Source: DLAJ01 sp023663615
Lineage (GTDB): Bacteria > Bacillota > Clostridia > Lachnospirales > Lachnospiraceae
Direction: 5' to 3'
Assembly (NCBI GenBank): GCA_023663615.1
Contig: JAMPHA010000001.1
Location: 310,001-374,000, forward strand
Length of the DNA: 64,000 nucleotides
Positions 51,766 through 60,551 of the stretch are shown here, piece after piece. The notes beneath the pieces are model-generated. The model worked only from the letters and a program-made list of their open reading frames with translations, did not search any database and was not told the DNA's origin. Numbering within the stretch: position 1 is the first letter of the stretch; every line of letters starts with the position of its first letter. Position numbers and translations under genes: made by a program.

Positions 51766-51951
51766 GTGATCGAGGTAACAAAACTCAATGATATTCAGAT
51801 TTTGATCAATCCCGATCTGATCGAATATGTGGAAGAAACGCCCGATACGGTTGTCGCTTTGACAACGGGACGTAAAATAATTGTAAAAGAAAGTAGACAA
51901 GAAGTGAAAAATCTAGTAAAATCGTATAGAAAAGAAATTTTTGCTGATTAG
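51766..51951 (+). CDS. flbD: FlbD-family flagellar protein
   Basis: A 61-residue protein, MIEVTKLNDIQILINPDLIEYVEETPDT then GRKIIVKES, matching the small FlbD family found between flgE and motA in clostridia. Function is unproven. GTG start with AAGGGGG upstream. MotA begins about 20 nt after its stop. Confidence 0.9.
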   Translation: MIEVTKLNDIQILINPDLIEYVEETPDTVVALTTGRKIIVKESRQEVKNLVKSYRKEIFAD

Positions 51952-51971
51952 AGCAGAGAGTGGTGAGTTTC

Positions 51972-52769
51972 GTGGATTTAGCATCTATCATTGGACTAGT
52001 CGTATGTATTGCGCTTGTATTGTGGGCGGTCATCGCGGGTGCAGGCGGTCTTGCCGCAGCATATAAGGCGTTCATTGACCTGCAGTCGGTTCTGATCACG
52101 TTCGGCGGTTCCTTCCTCAGCGTTATGGCGATGAATACGATGAAGGATTACGTGAACGGTCTGAAATGTTTCGCGCGGATATTCAAGGTTCCGGTCATCA
52201 ATATGTCGGAGAGTATCCAGAAGATTATCGAGCTTTCCAACACGGCGCGTAAGGAAGGACTTCTCCAGTTGGAGGAGGCAGCGTCTGAGTTAAACGACGA
52301 TTTCATGAAAAAGGGCATCCTGCTGATCGTAGACGGTACGGATCCCGATCTGGTTCGCTCCATTATGGAGACGGAGCTGATCAGTATAGAGGGGCGTCAT
52401 AAGAAGGTCATCAAGGTATGGGAGGACATCGGTTCCATGGGACCTGCGTGGGGTATGATCGGTACGCTCGTCGGACTGGTAAACATGTTACAGAACATGT
52501 CCGATCCGAGCTCCATCGGACCTGCCATGTCGGTTGCCCTTTTGACGACACTGTACGGTTCCATGATCGCGAACTGGATCTGTGCCCCGGTTTCGAGTAA
52601 ATTAAAAGTCAATAACGACGCGGAGATCATGTTAAAGGAGATCGAGATTGAAGGTCTGCTCTCCATTCAGGCAGGCGAGAATCCGCGTGTCATCGAGGAA
52701 AAACTAAAATCGTTCCTTGCACCGAAGGATCGCGCTTCAACGGATGAAGGTGGTGAGGAGAATGGCTAA
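51972..52769 (+). CDS. motA: Flagellar stator protein MotA
   Basis: A 265-residue membrane protein with four helices. N-terminal DLASIIGLVVCIALVLWAVIAG and AFIDLQSVLITFGGSFLSVM, a cytoplasmic loop with KKGILLIVDGTDPDLVRSIMETEL, then AWGMIGTLVGLVNML and MSVALLTTLYGSMIAN. It forms the ion channel with MotB. GTG 51972 is favoured as first codon (MDLASII is the usual opening); GTG 51960 and 51963 are in frame upstream. Confidence 0.94.
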   Translation: MDLASIIGLVVCIALVLWAVIAGAGGLAAAYKAFIDLQSVLITFGGSFLSVMAMNTMKDYVNGLKCFARIFKVPVINMSESIQKIIELSNTARKEGLLQLEEAASELNDDFMKKGILLIVDGTDPDLVRSIMETELISIEGRHKKVIKVWEDIGSMGPAWGMIGTLVGLVNMLQNMSDPSSIGPAMSVALLTTLYGSMIANWICAPVSSKLKVNNDAEIMLKEIEIEGLLSIQAGENPRVIEEKLKSFLAPKDRASTDEGGEENG

Positions 52770-53562
52770 GCGCAAAGAAGAAGAACCACCAAAAGGAGCG
52801 CCCGCGTGGCAGTCAACCTTTGCGGATTTGATGAACCTTCTGCTGTGCTTTTTCGTGTTGCTTTTTTCCATGTCTAAGATTGAGGAAGACAAGTGGCTGG
52901 CGGTTGTGGAGTCTTTTCAGAATACGATGAGCGTATTCGACGGCGGCGCGGAAGCGATCGGCGACGGCGTGCTGATCAGTAACGGCGTCAGTCAGTTAAA
53001 CGAGCTGTCGGAATATATGAACAGCAGCGGGCAGGCACAAGAGGTAGACGAACCGGACGATACGCTTTATAATGAAATGGAGCGGGAAGGGCTCGCCGAG
53101 TCCGAGGAAATGGCGGAGCAGATAGAGGAAGCGTTAGCGGAGCTGAATCTGGATAAAGAGATTGACGTGGATTTCAATTCACAGTATGTGCTTCTTACCA
53201 TGAAAGGCGCGATTCTGTTTGATTCGGGGCGCGCCGAGTTAAAGGAAGAGATTTATCCGACGCTGGACCGGCTGGCGCTCATCCTGATGTCGTATGCCGA
53301 CAGTGTCATTGAGATTGAGGGGCATACGGACAATGTGCCGATCCACAACGCGGCGTTTGCGAATAATGATGAACTTTCCAGTGCGAGAGCGCTGTCGGTA
53401 TTTCAGTATTTTATGGAGACCACGAATTTGGATCCGGTCAAGCTGAAGCATTCCGGCAGAGGGGAATACATACCGGTGGCGGACAACAGCACGGAGGAAG
53501 GGCGCGCGCACAACAGGCGCGTTGAGATCAAAATCTATAATACATTAAGCACGGAACGATGA
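52762..53562 (+). CDS. motB: Flagellar stator protein MotB
   Basis: 266 residues. One membrane helix carries the proton-binding Asp in FADLMNLLLCFFVLLFSMS; the C-terminal OmpA-like peptidoglycan-binding domain contains FDSGRAELKEEIYPTLDRLALIL, IEIEGHTDNVPIHNAAFANNDELSSARALSV and GRGEYIPVADNSTEEGRAHNRRVEIKI. ATG 52762 overlaps motA by 8 nt and has GGTGAGGAG immediately upstream. Confidence 0.95.
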   Translation: MAKRKEEEPPKGAPAWQSTFADLMNLLLCFFVLLFSMSKIEEDKWLAVVESFQNTMSVFDGGAEAIGDGVLISNGVSQLNELSEYMNSSGQAQEVDEPDDTLYNEMEREGLAESEEMAEQIEEALAELNLDKEIDVDFNSQYVLLTMKGAILFDSGRAELKEEIYPTLDRLALILMSYADSVIEIEGHTDNVPIHNAAFANNDELSSARALSVFQYFMETTNLDPVKLKHSGRGEYIPVADNSTEEGRAHNRRVEIKIYNTLSTER

Positions 53563-53592
53563 GCAGTCCGTGGGAGCAGAGAGGTGTTTGCT

Positions 53593-54129
53593 TTGAAAAA
53601 GAATTTATTATCCATTATCATTCTTGCTTTACTGGTCGTGAATCTGGTCATGACGGGGATCATGATGTTCTCTGTCATCAATGTGTCGAATAAGAACGCA
53701 AAGCTTGTGGGCGATATTGCGGCGCTGCTCAGCATTGAGACAAAACCGGCGGACGGGGAAGAGGAACAGGCGAGCGTTTCGATCGACGATACGGATGTGT
53801 ATGTGATCAGCGACCGTATGACGATCCCGTTCCAGAGAGTGAGCGAGGCGGACGGCGGGGACGGCAAGGATCATTATTTTGTCGTGAACGTATCCCTTTC
53901 CATGAACAAGAAGCATAAGGACTATAAGACCTACGGGACCGCCGAGGAAATGGCGGCAAGGGAAACGCTGATCAAGACCGAGATTCAGGCGGTGATCGGC
54001 AGTTACACAATGGACCAGTTCAAAGAAAACCAGGAGTTGATCCGCGAAGAAGTATTGGAGCGGATTCAGACATTATATGATTCTACATTTATTTTTAATG
54101 TGAATTTCAGCGACTATCTATATTCATGA
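53593..54129 (+). CDS. fliL: Flagellar basal body-associated protein FliL
   Basis: About 178 residues. One N-terminal membrane helix (LLSIIILALLVVNLVMTGIMMFSV), then an external stomatin-like domain with YFVVNVSLSMNKKHKDY and ending ETLIKTEIQAVIGSYTMDQFKENQELIREEVLERIQTLYDS, as in FliL proteins that support the stator. TTG 53593 is preferred (GAGAGGTG 6 nt upstream); a GTG at 53584 is also in frame. Confidence 0.88.
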   Translation: MKKNLLSIIILALLVVNLVMTGIMMFSVINVSNKNAKLVGDIAALLSIETKPADGEEEQASVSIDDTDVYVISDRMTIPFQRVSEADGGDGKDHYFVVNVSLSMNKKHKDYKTYGTAEEMAARETLIKTEIQAVIGSYTMDQFKENQELIREEVLERIQTLYDSTFIFNVNFSDYLYS

Positions 54130-54145
54130 TGGGAGGTGAGCCGTT

Positions 54146-55126
54146 GTGGGTGAGGTCTTATCCCAAAGTGAGATAGACAGTCTTCTCAACGCGTTAAGTA
54201 CCGGCGAACTGGATATGGATGATGTCAAGGAGAGTCCCGACAAGCAGGTCAAGAATTATGACTTTAAGCGGCCGGCGAAGTTCTCCAAAGAGCATTTGCG
54301 GACACTGGAAATCATTTTCGAACACTACGGCAGACTCGTATCAACAACGCTGCCTGTTTATCTGAGAAAAGCAGTTCAGGTTACGGTGGCAAGCTCGGAG
54401 ACGGTCACGTTTTCGGAGTTCACGAATGCATTAGCAAATCCGGTCGCGCTCGGTATTGTGAATTTTCAGCCGCTTGGCGGCACCGTGATCGTAGAGCTGG
54501 CAGCGACGCTCGCGTTCACGATCATTGACCGAATGCTTGGAGGGGCGGGAGAACCGCTCGCAAAGAATCGGGAATTTTCTGAGATAGAGATGAGCATTGT
54601 CGAAAAGATCATGGTAATCTGTATCCAGTTATTGAGGGAGCCATGGAAAAACGTGGCAGAGATCAATCCGCTTTTAGAGCGGATCGAGACAAATCCGCAG
54701 TTCGCGCAGGTCATATCTCCGACGGATATGATCGCGATCGTTACATTGAATCTCAAGATCGGGGATGTGGAAGGGTTTATGAATGTCTGCCTTCCGTTCT
54801 TCACACTGGAGAGCATCATGGATCGCCTGAACACGAAGTTCTGGTACGCGAACATGCAGGAACATTCCGACGAGAACTATGACGAACAGCTCGAAACACT
54901 GATCCGCAAGGTGGACGTACCGGTCAAGGCGGTTCTTGGCCGTACGAGCGTTACGGCAGGCGATTTTATGAATCTGCAGCCCGGAGACGTCATACGATTG
55001 GATACGAAGGTGGATAGCGAGCTGGATGTCTACGTCGGCAACATCAAAAAATTTAAGGCATTGCCCGGATCGGACGAGGAACATTTTGCCGTGCGGGTAA
55101 CGTCTATTCTAAGAGAGGAGGAGTAG
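54146..55126 (+). CDS. fliM: Flagellar motor switch protein FliM
   Basis: 326 residues. The N-terminal CheY-P-binding peptide is LSQSEIDSLLNALSTGEL; then the CheC-like middle domain (FEHYGRLVSTTLPVYLRKAVQVTV, ATLAFTIIDRMLGG) and the C-terminal SpoA domain (VKAVLGRTSVTAGDFMNLQPGDVIRLD). GTG start behind GGGAGGTGAG. FliM joins FliG and FliY in the C-ring and receives chemotaxis signals. Confidence 0.95.
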   Translation: MGEVLSQSEIDSLLNALSTGELDMDDVKESPDKQVKNYDFKRPAKFSKEHLRTLEIIFEHYGRLVSTTLPVYLRKAVQVTVASSETVTFSEFTNALANPVALGIVNFQPLGGTVIVELAATLAFTIIDRMLGGAGEPLAKNREFSEIEMSIVEKIMVICIQLLREPWKNVAEINPLLERIETNPQFAQVISPTDMIAIVTLNLKIGDVEGFMNVCLPFFTLESIMDRLNTKFWYANMQEHSDENYDEQLETLIRKVDVPVKAVLGRTSVTAGDFMNLQPGDVIRLDTKVDSELDVYVGNIKKFKALPGSDEEHFAVRVTSILREEE

Positions 55127-55130
55127 CCAG

Positions 55131-56390
55131 ATGGATGGAATGTTATCTCAGGACGAAATCAATGCTTTGCTGGGCGGCATGAATAATTCAGACGGGGCGG
55201 AGGACAGTGCATCCGGGCCGGAAGAGGCGGCTCCGGCGACACCTGAGATTGATGAAAGTCTTTTGACGGACATAGAAAGGGATGCGGTTGGCGAGGTTGC
55301 CAATATCAGTATGGGGACGTCGGCGACAACCTTATACTCATTAGTAAACCGCAAGGTGGATATTACGACGCCGGTCGTAACGCTTGCCAATCTGGATACG
55401 GTCATCAAGGATTATCCGAAGCCGTGCGTATTTATTTCCATTAAATACACCGAGGGACTTGACGGAAGCAACATTCTTGTGTTAAAAGAACATGATGTAA
55501 AGGTCATTACGGATCTGATGATGGGAGGGGACGGCACCAACACGGACGGCGAGTTGGGCGAACTCCACTTAAGCGCCATTTCCGAGGCGATGAATCAGAT
55601 GATGGGCTCCTCGGCGACGTCGCTTTCCTCTATGTTAGGTAAGAAGATTGACATCAGTCCGCCTGAAGCGTCGCTGGTAGATTTGTTTGAACTGCGCGAT
55701 CAGGGACAGCTGGCAGGGTTCCTGTCAGGAACGTTTGTCAAGGTTGCATTCCGGATGCAGATCGACGAGCTGGTGGACAGCACCATCATGCAGCTCTATC
55801 CGATTGATTTTGCAAAATCAATTTACGAGACAGTCATGAATGCACAGGGAGGCGGATCGGCAGCCGCAGAACCGGAGCCGGCGCCCGCACCCGCACCCGC
55901 GCCACAGCCTGCACCGGCACCGCAGCCGCAGGCACAGATGCCCGGACCGGATATGAGCGGCCAGGGAATGGGCGCAATGGATATGAGCCAGATGCAGATG
56001 GGCATGAACCCGATGATGATGGGTATGAATCCGATGCAGATGGGCATGAATCCGATGATGATGGGTATGAACCCCATGATGATGGGACAGCAGAACGTCA
56101 ATGTACAGCCCGCGCAGTTCCAGAGCTTTAACAGAGACGTTCCCGGCATACAGAATCAGGAGAATATCGGGCTGATCAGGGATGTGCCGCTTGAAGTTAC
56201 GGTAGAGCTGGGGCGTACGAGCAAATCCATTGCGGAGATCCTCGAATTTGCACCCGGTACGATCATAGAGCTGGATAAGATCGCAGGAGAGCCGATCGAC
56301 GTGCTTGTCAACGGAAAGTTCGTTGCAAGAGGAGAGGTCGTAGTCATCGAAGAAAGCTTCGGCGTTCGTGTAACCGAAATTATCAAATAA
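55131..56390 (+). CDS. fliY: Flagellar motor switch phosphatase FliY (FliN fusion)
   Basis: 419 residues. It starts with a second CheY-binding-like peptide (LSQDEINALLGGM), followed by a CheC-type phosphatase domain with TDIERDAVGEVANISMGTSATTLY and LSAISEAMNQMMGSSATSLSSML (paired E/N phosphatase motifs). Residues ~245-320 are a P/A-rich then Met-rich linker made of MGMNPM units, and the last ~75 residues are a FliN/SpoA domain (DVPLEVTVELGRTSKSIAEIL, PIDVLVNGKFVARGEVVVI). It removes phosphate from CheY-P at the motor. Starts 4 nt after fliM. Confidence 0.93.
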   Translation: MDGMLSQDEINALLGGMNNSDGAEDSASGPEEAAPATPEIDESLLTDIERDAVGEVANISMGTSATTLYSLVNRKVDITTPVVTLANLDTVIKDYPKPCVFISIKYTEGLDGSNILVLKEHDVKVITDLMMGGDGTNTDGELGELHLSAISEAMNQMMGSSATSLSSMLGKKIDISPPEASLVDLFELRDQGQLAGFLSGTFVKVAFRMQIDELVDSTIMQLYPIDFAKSIYETVMNAQGGGSAAAEPEPAPAPAPAPQPAPAPQPQAQMPGPDMSGQGMGAMDMSQMQMGMNPMMMGMNPMQMGMNPMMMGMNPMMMGQQNVNVQPAQFQSFNRDVPGIQNQENIGLIRDVPLEVTVELGRTSKSIAEILEFAPGTIIELDKIAGEPIDVLVNGKFVARGEVVVIEESFGVRVTEIIK

Positions 56391-56408
56391 AGGAATAGGA
56401 GAAAAAAG

Positions 56409-56771
56409 ATGGCAAAGAATATTTTAATTTGTGATGACGCAGCATTCATGAGAATGATGATCAAGGACATTCTGACCAAGAATGGCTACAACGTTGTCGG
56501 AGAGGCTGAGAATGGTGCGAAGGGCGTAGAGAAATATAACGAATTAAAGCCCGATCTGGTGCTCATGGATATTACCATGCCGGAGCTTGACGGCATTCAG
56601 GCGCTCAAAAAGATCAAAGAGATGGATGCCTCCGCAACGGTGATTATGTGTTCCGCCATGGGACAGCAGGCAATGGTTATCGAGTCCATTCAGGCAGGCG
56701 CGAAGGACTTTATCGTAAAGCCGTTCCAGGCAGACCGCGTATTGGAAGCGGTAAAGAAGGTCGTCGGATAA
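56409..56771 (+). CDS. cheY: Chemotaxis response regulator CheY
   Basis: A 120-residue single receiver domain. Acidic pair in LICDDAAFMRMMIKDIL, phosphoacceptor Asp in LVLMDITMPELDG (residue ~54), conserved Ser in VIMCSAMGQ and Lys in FIVKPF. It binds FliM when phosphorylated. Position after fliY is standard for clostridia. Confidence 0.95.
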   Translation: MAKNILICDDAAFMRMMIKDILTKNGYNVVGEAENGAKGVEKYNELKPDLVLMDITMPELDGIQALKKIKEMDASATVIMCSAMGQQAMVIESIQAGAKDFIVKPFQADRVLEAVKKVVG

Positions 56772-56772
56772 C

Positions 56773-57132
56773 ATGCTGCTTAGTCGTACGCTGGATTCGT
56801 TTTTTGACCTGCTGACCGTGTTGTTTATTTTTGCTGTTGTGCTTGCACTGACTTATTTTACAACACGGTTCATTGCCAATTACCAAAAAGGCAGATCTGT
56901 CGGACGCAACCTAGAGGTGCTCGAAAGTTATCGGGTTACCTCTAATAAGTATCTTCAAATTGTGCGCGCAGGGAAAAAATATCTGGTAATTGGAATCGGG
57001 AAAGACGAGATCCATGTATTGGCAGAACTTTCCGAGGAAGAACTTACCATACCCGAAGAAAAGACCGAGACGGGAATGGTAAGCTTCAAAGAGATGCTTG
57101 ACAAGGCAAAACACATGAAAGACAAGAAATAA
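56773..57132 (+). CDS. fliO: Flagellar biosynthesis protein FliO (FliZ type)
   Basis: A 119-residue protein with one N-terminal membrane helix (LLTVLFIFAVVLALTYFTTRFI) followed by GRSVGRNLEVLESYRVTSNKYLQIVRAGKKYLVIGIGKDEIHVLAEL, the FliO/FliZ family core. It helps assemble FliP in the export gate. The ATG lies just after the cheY stop and fliP starts 2 nt after its stop. Confidence 0.88.
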   Translation: MLLSRTLDSFFDLLTVLFIFAVVLALTYFTTRFIANYQKGRSVGRNLEVLESYRVTSNKYLQIVRAGKKYLVIGIGKDEIHVLAELSEEELTIPEEKTETGMVSFKEMLDKAKHMKDKK

Positions 57133-57133
57133 C

Positions 57134-58048
57134 ATGAAAAATCGCTATGTATGTGATAGAAAATTTTTCAATCGCGGAAGAAGGATCATCCGTTATGTAT
57201 GCCTGCTGGTTACGGTAGGCATATTGTTTATCGGGAACGGCATGACCGCACATGCGATCGGCTCCGGTATCGGCAGCATAGAGGATACGCCTCTGACGGG
57301 GGAGACCGAGAACGGCACGACGGCGGCAGCGCCGGGGACGGCGCAGACCGGCGAGGACTTAGAGGACCTGAACATGGCGAACGGATTTAATAGCACGTTC
57401 ACAACGGACAACGGTTCTCTTTCGGGGCTGCTGCGGATCCTGCTGACGCTGACGGCGATCGCGGTCGCTCCGATGCTGATCATCTGTCTGACGTCCTTTA
57501 CGCGGATATTGATCGTGATGCATTTCACAAGGACGGCACTCAATACCCAAACAGCGCCCCCGAACCAGGTGTTGATTGGGTTAACTTTGTTTCTGACCTT
57601 TTTCATTATGAGCCCGACCATCAGCACGATTTATTATGATGCGTACCGGCCCTATGAGGCGGGCGAGCTGGAACAGGCGGAAGCGATCGACGTTGCGGTT
57701 GATGCGATGCGGGAATTTATGTACCCGCAGACGGAGCGCAAGGACGTCCGGATGTTTATGGAGATCGCCAATCTCCAGTGGGATTCGGAGATGCAGAATG
57801 AAGATATTCCGACGTATGTGCTGATTCCCAGCTTTTTGGTGAGTGAGCTGCGGACGGCGTTCATTATCGGCTTTTTGATCTATATCCCGTTCCTCGTGAT
57901 CGATATGGTAGTCGCATCCACCCTGATGGGAATGGGTATGATGATGCTGCCGCCGACAACGATCTCCATGCCGTTCAAGATCCTGCTTTTTGTGCTGGCG
58001 GACGGCTGGAATCTGATCATTGGCGGAGTCGTAAAATCTTTTTACTGA
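57134..58048 (+). CDS. fliP: Flagellar export gate protein FliP
   Basis: 304 residues. A cleaved signal-like N-terminus and a G/T-rich segment precede four membrane helices. Characteristic motifs are MLIICLTSFTRILIVMHFTRTALNTQTAPPNQVLIGLTLFLTFFIMSP, and TYVLIPSFLVSELRTAFIIGFLIYIPFLVIDMVVASTLMGMGMMMLPP. It forms the export channel with FliQ and FliR. Confidence 0.95.
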   Translation: MKNRYVCDRKFFNRGRRIIRYVCLLVTVGILFIGNGMTAHAIGSGIGSIEDTPLTGETENGTTAAAPGTAQTGEDLEDLNMANGFNSTFTTDNGSLSGLLRILLTLTAIAVAPMLIICLTSFTRILIVMHFTRTALNTQTAPPNQVLIGLTLFLTFFIMSPTISTIYYDAYRPYEAGELEQAEAIDVAVDAMREFMYPQTERKDVRMFMEIANLQWDSEMQNEDIPTYVLIPSFLVSELRTAFIIGFLIYIPFLVIDMVVASTLMGMGMMMLPPTTISMPFKILLFVLADGWNLIIGGVVKSFY

Positions 58049-58115
58049 CCTGCCGGAAATGTTGTACGCGGGGGTACAGGGTGTTTTGTAACCCGGCGGG
58101 AAAGGAGCGTGTAGA

Positions 58116-58385
58116 ATGACTGCGGAAGATGTGGTAATGATTATTCGCCAGGGGTTGTTTGTTGTCGTCAAAACGGCGGCGGTACCGCTGCTGGTATCTC
58201 TTTGCGTCGGACTGATCGTCAGCATTTTTCAGACGGTCACATCCATTCAGGAGCAGACGCTCACCATGATCCCGAAGATCATAAGCGTGTTTACGGTGCT
58301 GATGATCGCCGGACACTGGATGTTAAATAATATGACGACGTTTATGACGGACCTCTGGTCTGATTTTGCACTGTATATCCGATGA
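58116..58385 (+). CDS. fliQ: Flagellar export gate protein FliQ
   Basis: An 89-residue protein with two membrane helices: VVKTAAVPLLVSLCVGLIVSIFQTVTSIQEQTLTMIPKII is diagnostic. AAAGGAG precedes the ATG. It stacks around FliP in the gate. FliR begins 4 nt after its stop. Confidence 0.94.
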   Translation: MTAEDVVMIIRQGLFVVVKTAAVPLLVSLCVGLIVSIFQTVTSIQEQTLTMIPKIISVFTVLMIAGHWMLNNMTTFMTDLWSDFALYIR

Positions 58386-58389
58386 TGTT

Positions 58390-59169
58390 ATGATAGATTA
58401 TTCGTTTTCGACATCCGATTTAGAATATTTTCTGCTTGTGTTCATCCGGATCGTGAGTTTTATGAACCTTGCGCCGTTTTACGGCGACAGCAGCATTCCG
58501 GCGCGGTTTAAGGTGGGGTTAAGTCTGGCGCTCTCGTACATGGTCTTTTTGCTTACGCCGCATACGGAGCTTGTCTACAGCACGGTGACGGAATACGCGG
58601 CGCTTGTGGTGATGGAAGCGGCGGTCGGACTTTTGATCGGGCTTGTCTCGACGGTCTGTATGCAGATCGCCTCCATGGCGGGGCGGCTGGTCGATATGGA
58701 GATCGGTCTTTCCGCGGCGAGCACGATGGATCCGTCCTACCGGGATAACGTCACGGTCAGCGGTTTGATCTACCGCTACGCGTTCACGCTGTTGTTCATC
58801 ACGTCCGGGATGTACCAATATGTCATTAAGGCGTTTATCCAGACCTATGAGCTGATCCCGGTCGGCAATGTTCATTTTGCGCTGGATAAAATATTAAGCT
58901 CGCTGATCACGTTTATGGGACAGTACTTTTTGATCGGGTTCCAGATCGCGATGCCGGTGTTTGCGGTCATCACGGTCATGAATGCCGTGCTGGGCGTTCT
59001 TGCCAAGGTTGCGCCGCAGATGAACCTGTTCGCGGTCGGTATGCAGTTAAAGATTCTGGTAGGGCTTGCCGTGCTGTATCTGTCCATGTGGCTGGTGCCG
59101 CAGGCGGCGGACAGCATGTTTACGCAGATGAAAAAAATGATCGTTTCAATGGTGGAGGCACTGATGTGA
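58390..59169 (+). CDS. fliR: Flagellar export gate protein FliR
   Basis: About 259 residues with six membrane helices. Motifs: FMNLAPFYGDSSIPARFKVGLSLALSYM, MEAAVGLLIGLVSTVCMQIASMAGRLVDMEIGLS and VMNAVLGVLAKVAPQMNLFAVGMQLKILVGLAVL. ATG 58390 is used since earlier in-frame codons fall inside fliQ. Its last codons overlap the flhB start (GTGA). Confidence 0.94.
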   Translation: MIDYSFSTSDLEYFLLVFIRIVSFMNLAPFYGDSSIPARFKVGLSLALSYMVFLLTPHTELVYSTVTEYAALVVMEAAVGLLIGLVSTVCMQIASMAGRLVDMEIGLSAASTMDPSYRDNVTVSGLIYRYAFTLLFITSGMYQYVIKAFIQTYELIPVGNVHFALDKILSSLITFMGQYFLIGFQIAMPVFAVITVMNAVLGVLAKVAPQMNLFAVGMQLKILVGLAVLYLSMWLVPQAADSMFTQMKKMIVSMVEALM

Positions 59170-60302
59170 TACTGGAATATCAGCTTCAATTTTTTGCAAA
59201 GGACGGTCCCGGAGGAGAAAAGACAGAGGAACCGACCGGTAAACGGCTAAGCGACGCCCGCAAGGACGGTCAGGTGGCAAAGAGCAAGGAGGTCAGCAAT
59301 TTTGTGATGCTGTTCGCCCTGTTTCTCATACTGAAAGTCTGGGTCGGGAATCTGGGCAACAGTATGCTTGAGCTGTTTCCAGCCGTTTATCGGAAGATTC
59401 CCGAACTTTCCTCCTATAACGCGACGGGGGAAGAGGGCGTCGGCGTGTGGATCATGTTAAAGGAAGTCCTTCAGCAGTATCTGCTGACCATGCTTCCGAT
59501 CTTTCTGATCGCCGTGTTTCTGGCGTTTGTCACGGATCTGCTCCAGGTGAAATGGAAGCCGACGAGGAAACCGTTACAGCCGAAATTCAGCAAGCTCAAT
59601 CCGGTAAAGGGCGTGAAGCGCCTGTTTTCCAAACAGTCGCTCGTGGAATTGCTAAAATCCATCGTGAAGATCGGGATAATCGGTTATCTGGTGTATTCGA
59701 CGCTGATCGGAAGCGTCGGCTATGTGTTCCAGTTTTATTCCATGCCGCTGATGCAGGGAATCCGCATCGTCGGGGATGTCACCATCAACCTAGGCTTGAA
59801 GGTTTCCGCTTTCTATGTTGTCATTGCCGCAGCGGATTATGCGTACCAGAAGCATAAGTTCCACGAGGACATGAAAATGACAAAGCAGGAAGTCAAGGAT
59901 GAATATAAGAATTCCGAGGGAGATCCGCAGGTCAAGAGCAAGATCCGTCAAAAGATGATGGAGGCGTCAAGGCGCCGTATGATGCAGGCGGTCCCGCGCG
60001 CGGACGTCGTCATCACAAACCCGACGCACTATGCCGTTGCGTTAAAGTACGAGCCGGAAAAGATCGATGCGCCTTATATCGTGGCAAAGGGAGAGGATTA
60101 TCTCGCGCAGAAGATCAAGGAGATCGCGCGTGAGAACAATGTCCAGATCGTAGAGAATAAACCGCTTGCGCGGATGCTCTACCATAATGTGGAAGTCGGC
60201 GAGCCGATTCCACCCGAATTGTTTCAGGCAGTTGCCGAGGTGCTCGCATTCGTATATAATATACAGGGAAAACTGCCGCGCGAGAATCCGCAGGCGGTAT
60301 AA
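59166..60302 (+). CDS. flhB: Flagellar export switch protein FlhB
   Basis: 378 residues. N-terminal EEPTGKRLSDARKDGQVAKSKEVSNF, four membrane helices, and the cytoplasmic autocleavage motif NPTH in ADVVITNPTHYAVALKYEPEK, followed by PLARMLYHNVEVGEPIPPELFQAVAEVLAFVY. It switches export specificity together with FliK. GTG 59166 overlaps the fliR stop and has GGAGG upstream. The large palindrome begins 16 nt after its stop. Confidence 0.95.
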   Translation: MILEYQLQFFAKDGPGGEKTEEPTGKRLSDARKDGQVAKSKEVSNFVMLFALFLILKVWVGNLGNSMLELFPAVYRKIPELSSYNATGEEGVGVWIMLKEVLQQYLLTMLPIFLIAVFLAFVTDLLQVKWKPTRKPLQPKFSKLNPVKGVKRLFSKQSLVELLKSIVKIGIIGYLVYSTLIGSVGYVFQFYSMPLMQGIRIVGDVTINLGLKVSAFYVVIAAADYAYQKHKFHEDMKMTKQEVKDEYKNSEGDPQVKSKIRQKMMEASRRRMMQAVPRADVVITNPTHYAVALKYEPEKIDAPYIVAKGEDYLAQKIKEIARENNVQIVENKPLARMLYHNVEVGEPIPPELFQAVAEVLAFVYNIQGKLPRENPQAV

Positions 60303-60317
60303 AGTGATGAGAGATCA

Positions 60318-60511
60318 TTGCGAAACGCTGTAGGATACGTTTATGATTGTGTAACAGATACAGTCCATAAGCAGGTGCTTTGACGCCGCCGGTACTTACA
60401 TGCCGTATTGTGGCATGTTATGTACCGTTGCGAGCGGAGAGCAGCGGAAGCGTGCCTGCGTTGGAATGTATCTGTTACACAATCGCACAGCCTATATTAT
60501 GCGTTTCGCAA
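60318..60511 (+). repeat. 194-nt nested palindrome between flhB and flhA
   Basis: Arms pair around one centre: TTGCGAAACGC (60318-60328) with GCGTTTCGCAA (60501-60511), 11 bp perfect; GATTGTGTAACAGATACA (60345-60362) with its exact complement at 60467-60484, 18 bp perfect; GCAGG and GCTT (60371-60380) with CCTGC and AAGC (60448-60459); CGGTAC (60390-60395) with GTACCG (60422-60427); ACATGCC (60398-60404) with GGCATGT (60412-60418), loop GTATTGT. Internal loops are nearly symmetrical (16 and 16 nt outside the 18-bp stem, partly pairing as TGTAGG/CCTATA). No T-run follows and no target duplication is visible. A structured RNA within the flagellar mRNA, an RNase processing site, or a mobile palindrome are all possible. 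Confidence 0.9.
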
Positions 60512-60551
60512 GAACCTGCGGAAGATGATTTGAGAGAAAGGAGGAGCATGG

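Noticed and set aside
60318..60511. Insertion sequence or MITE
   Set aside because: There is no transposase and no recognisable target-site duplication at the ends; left open as a possibility only.
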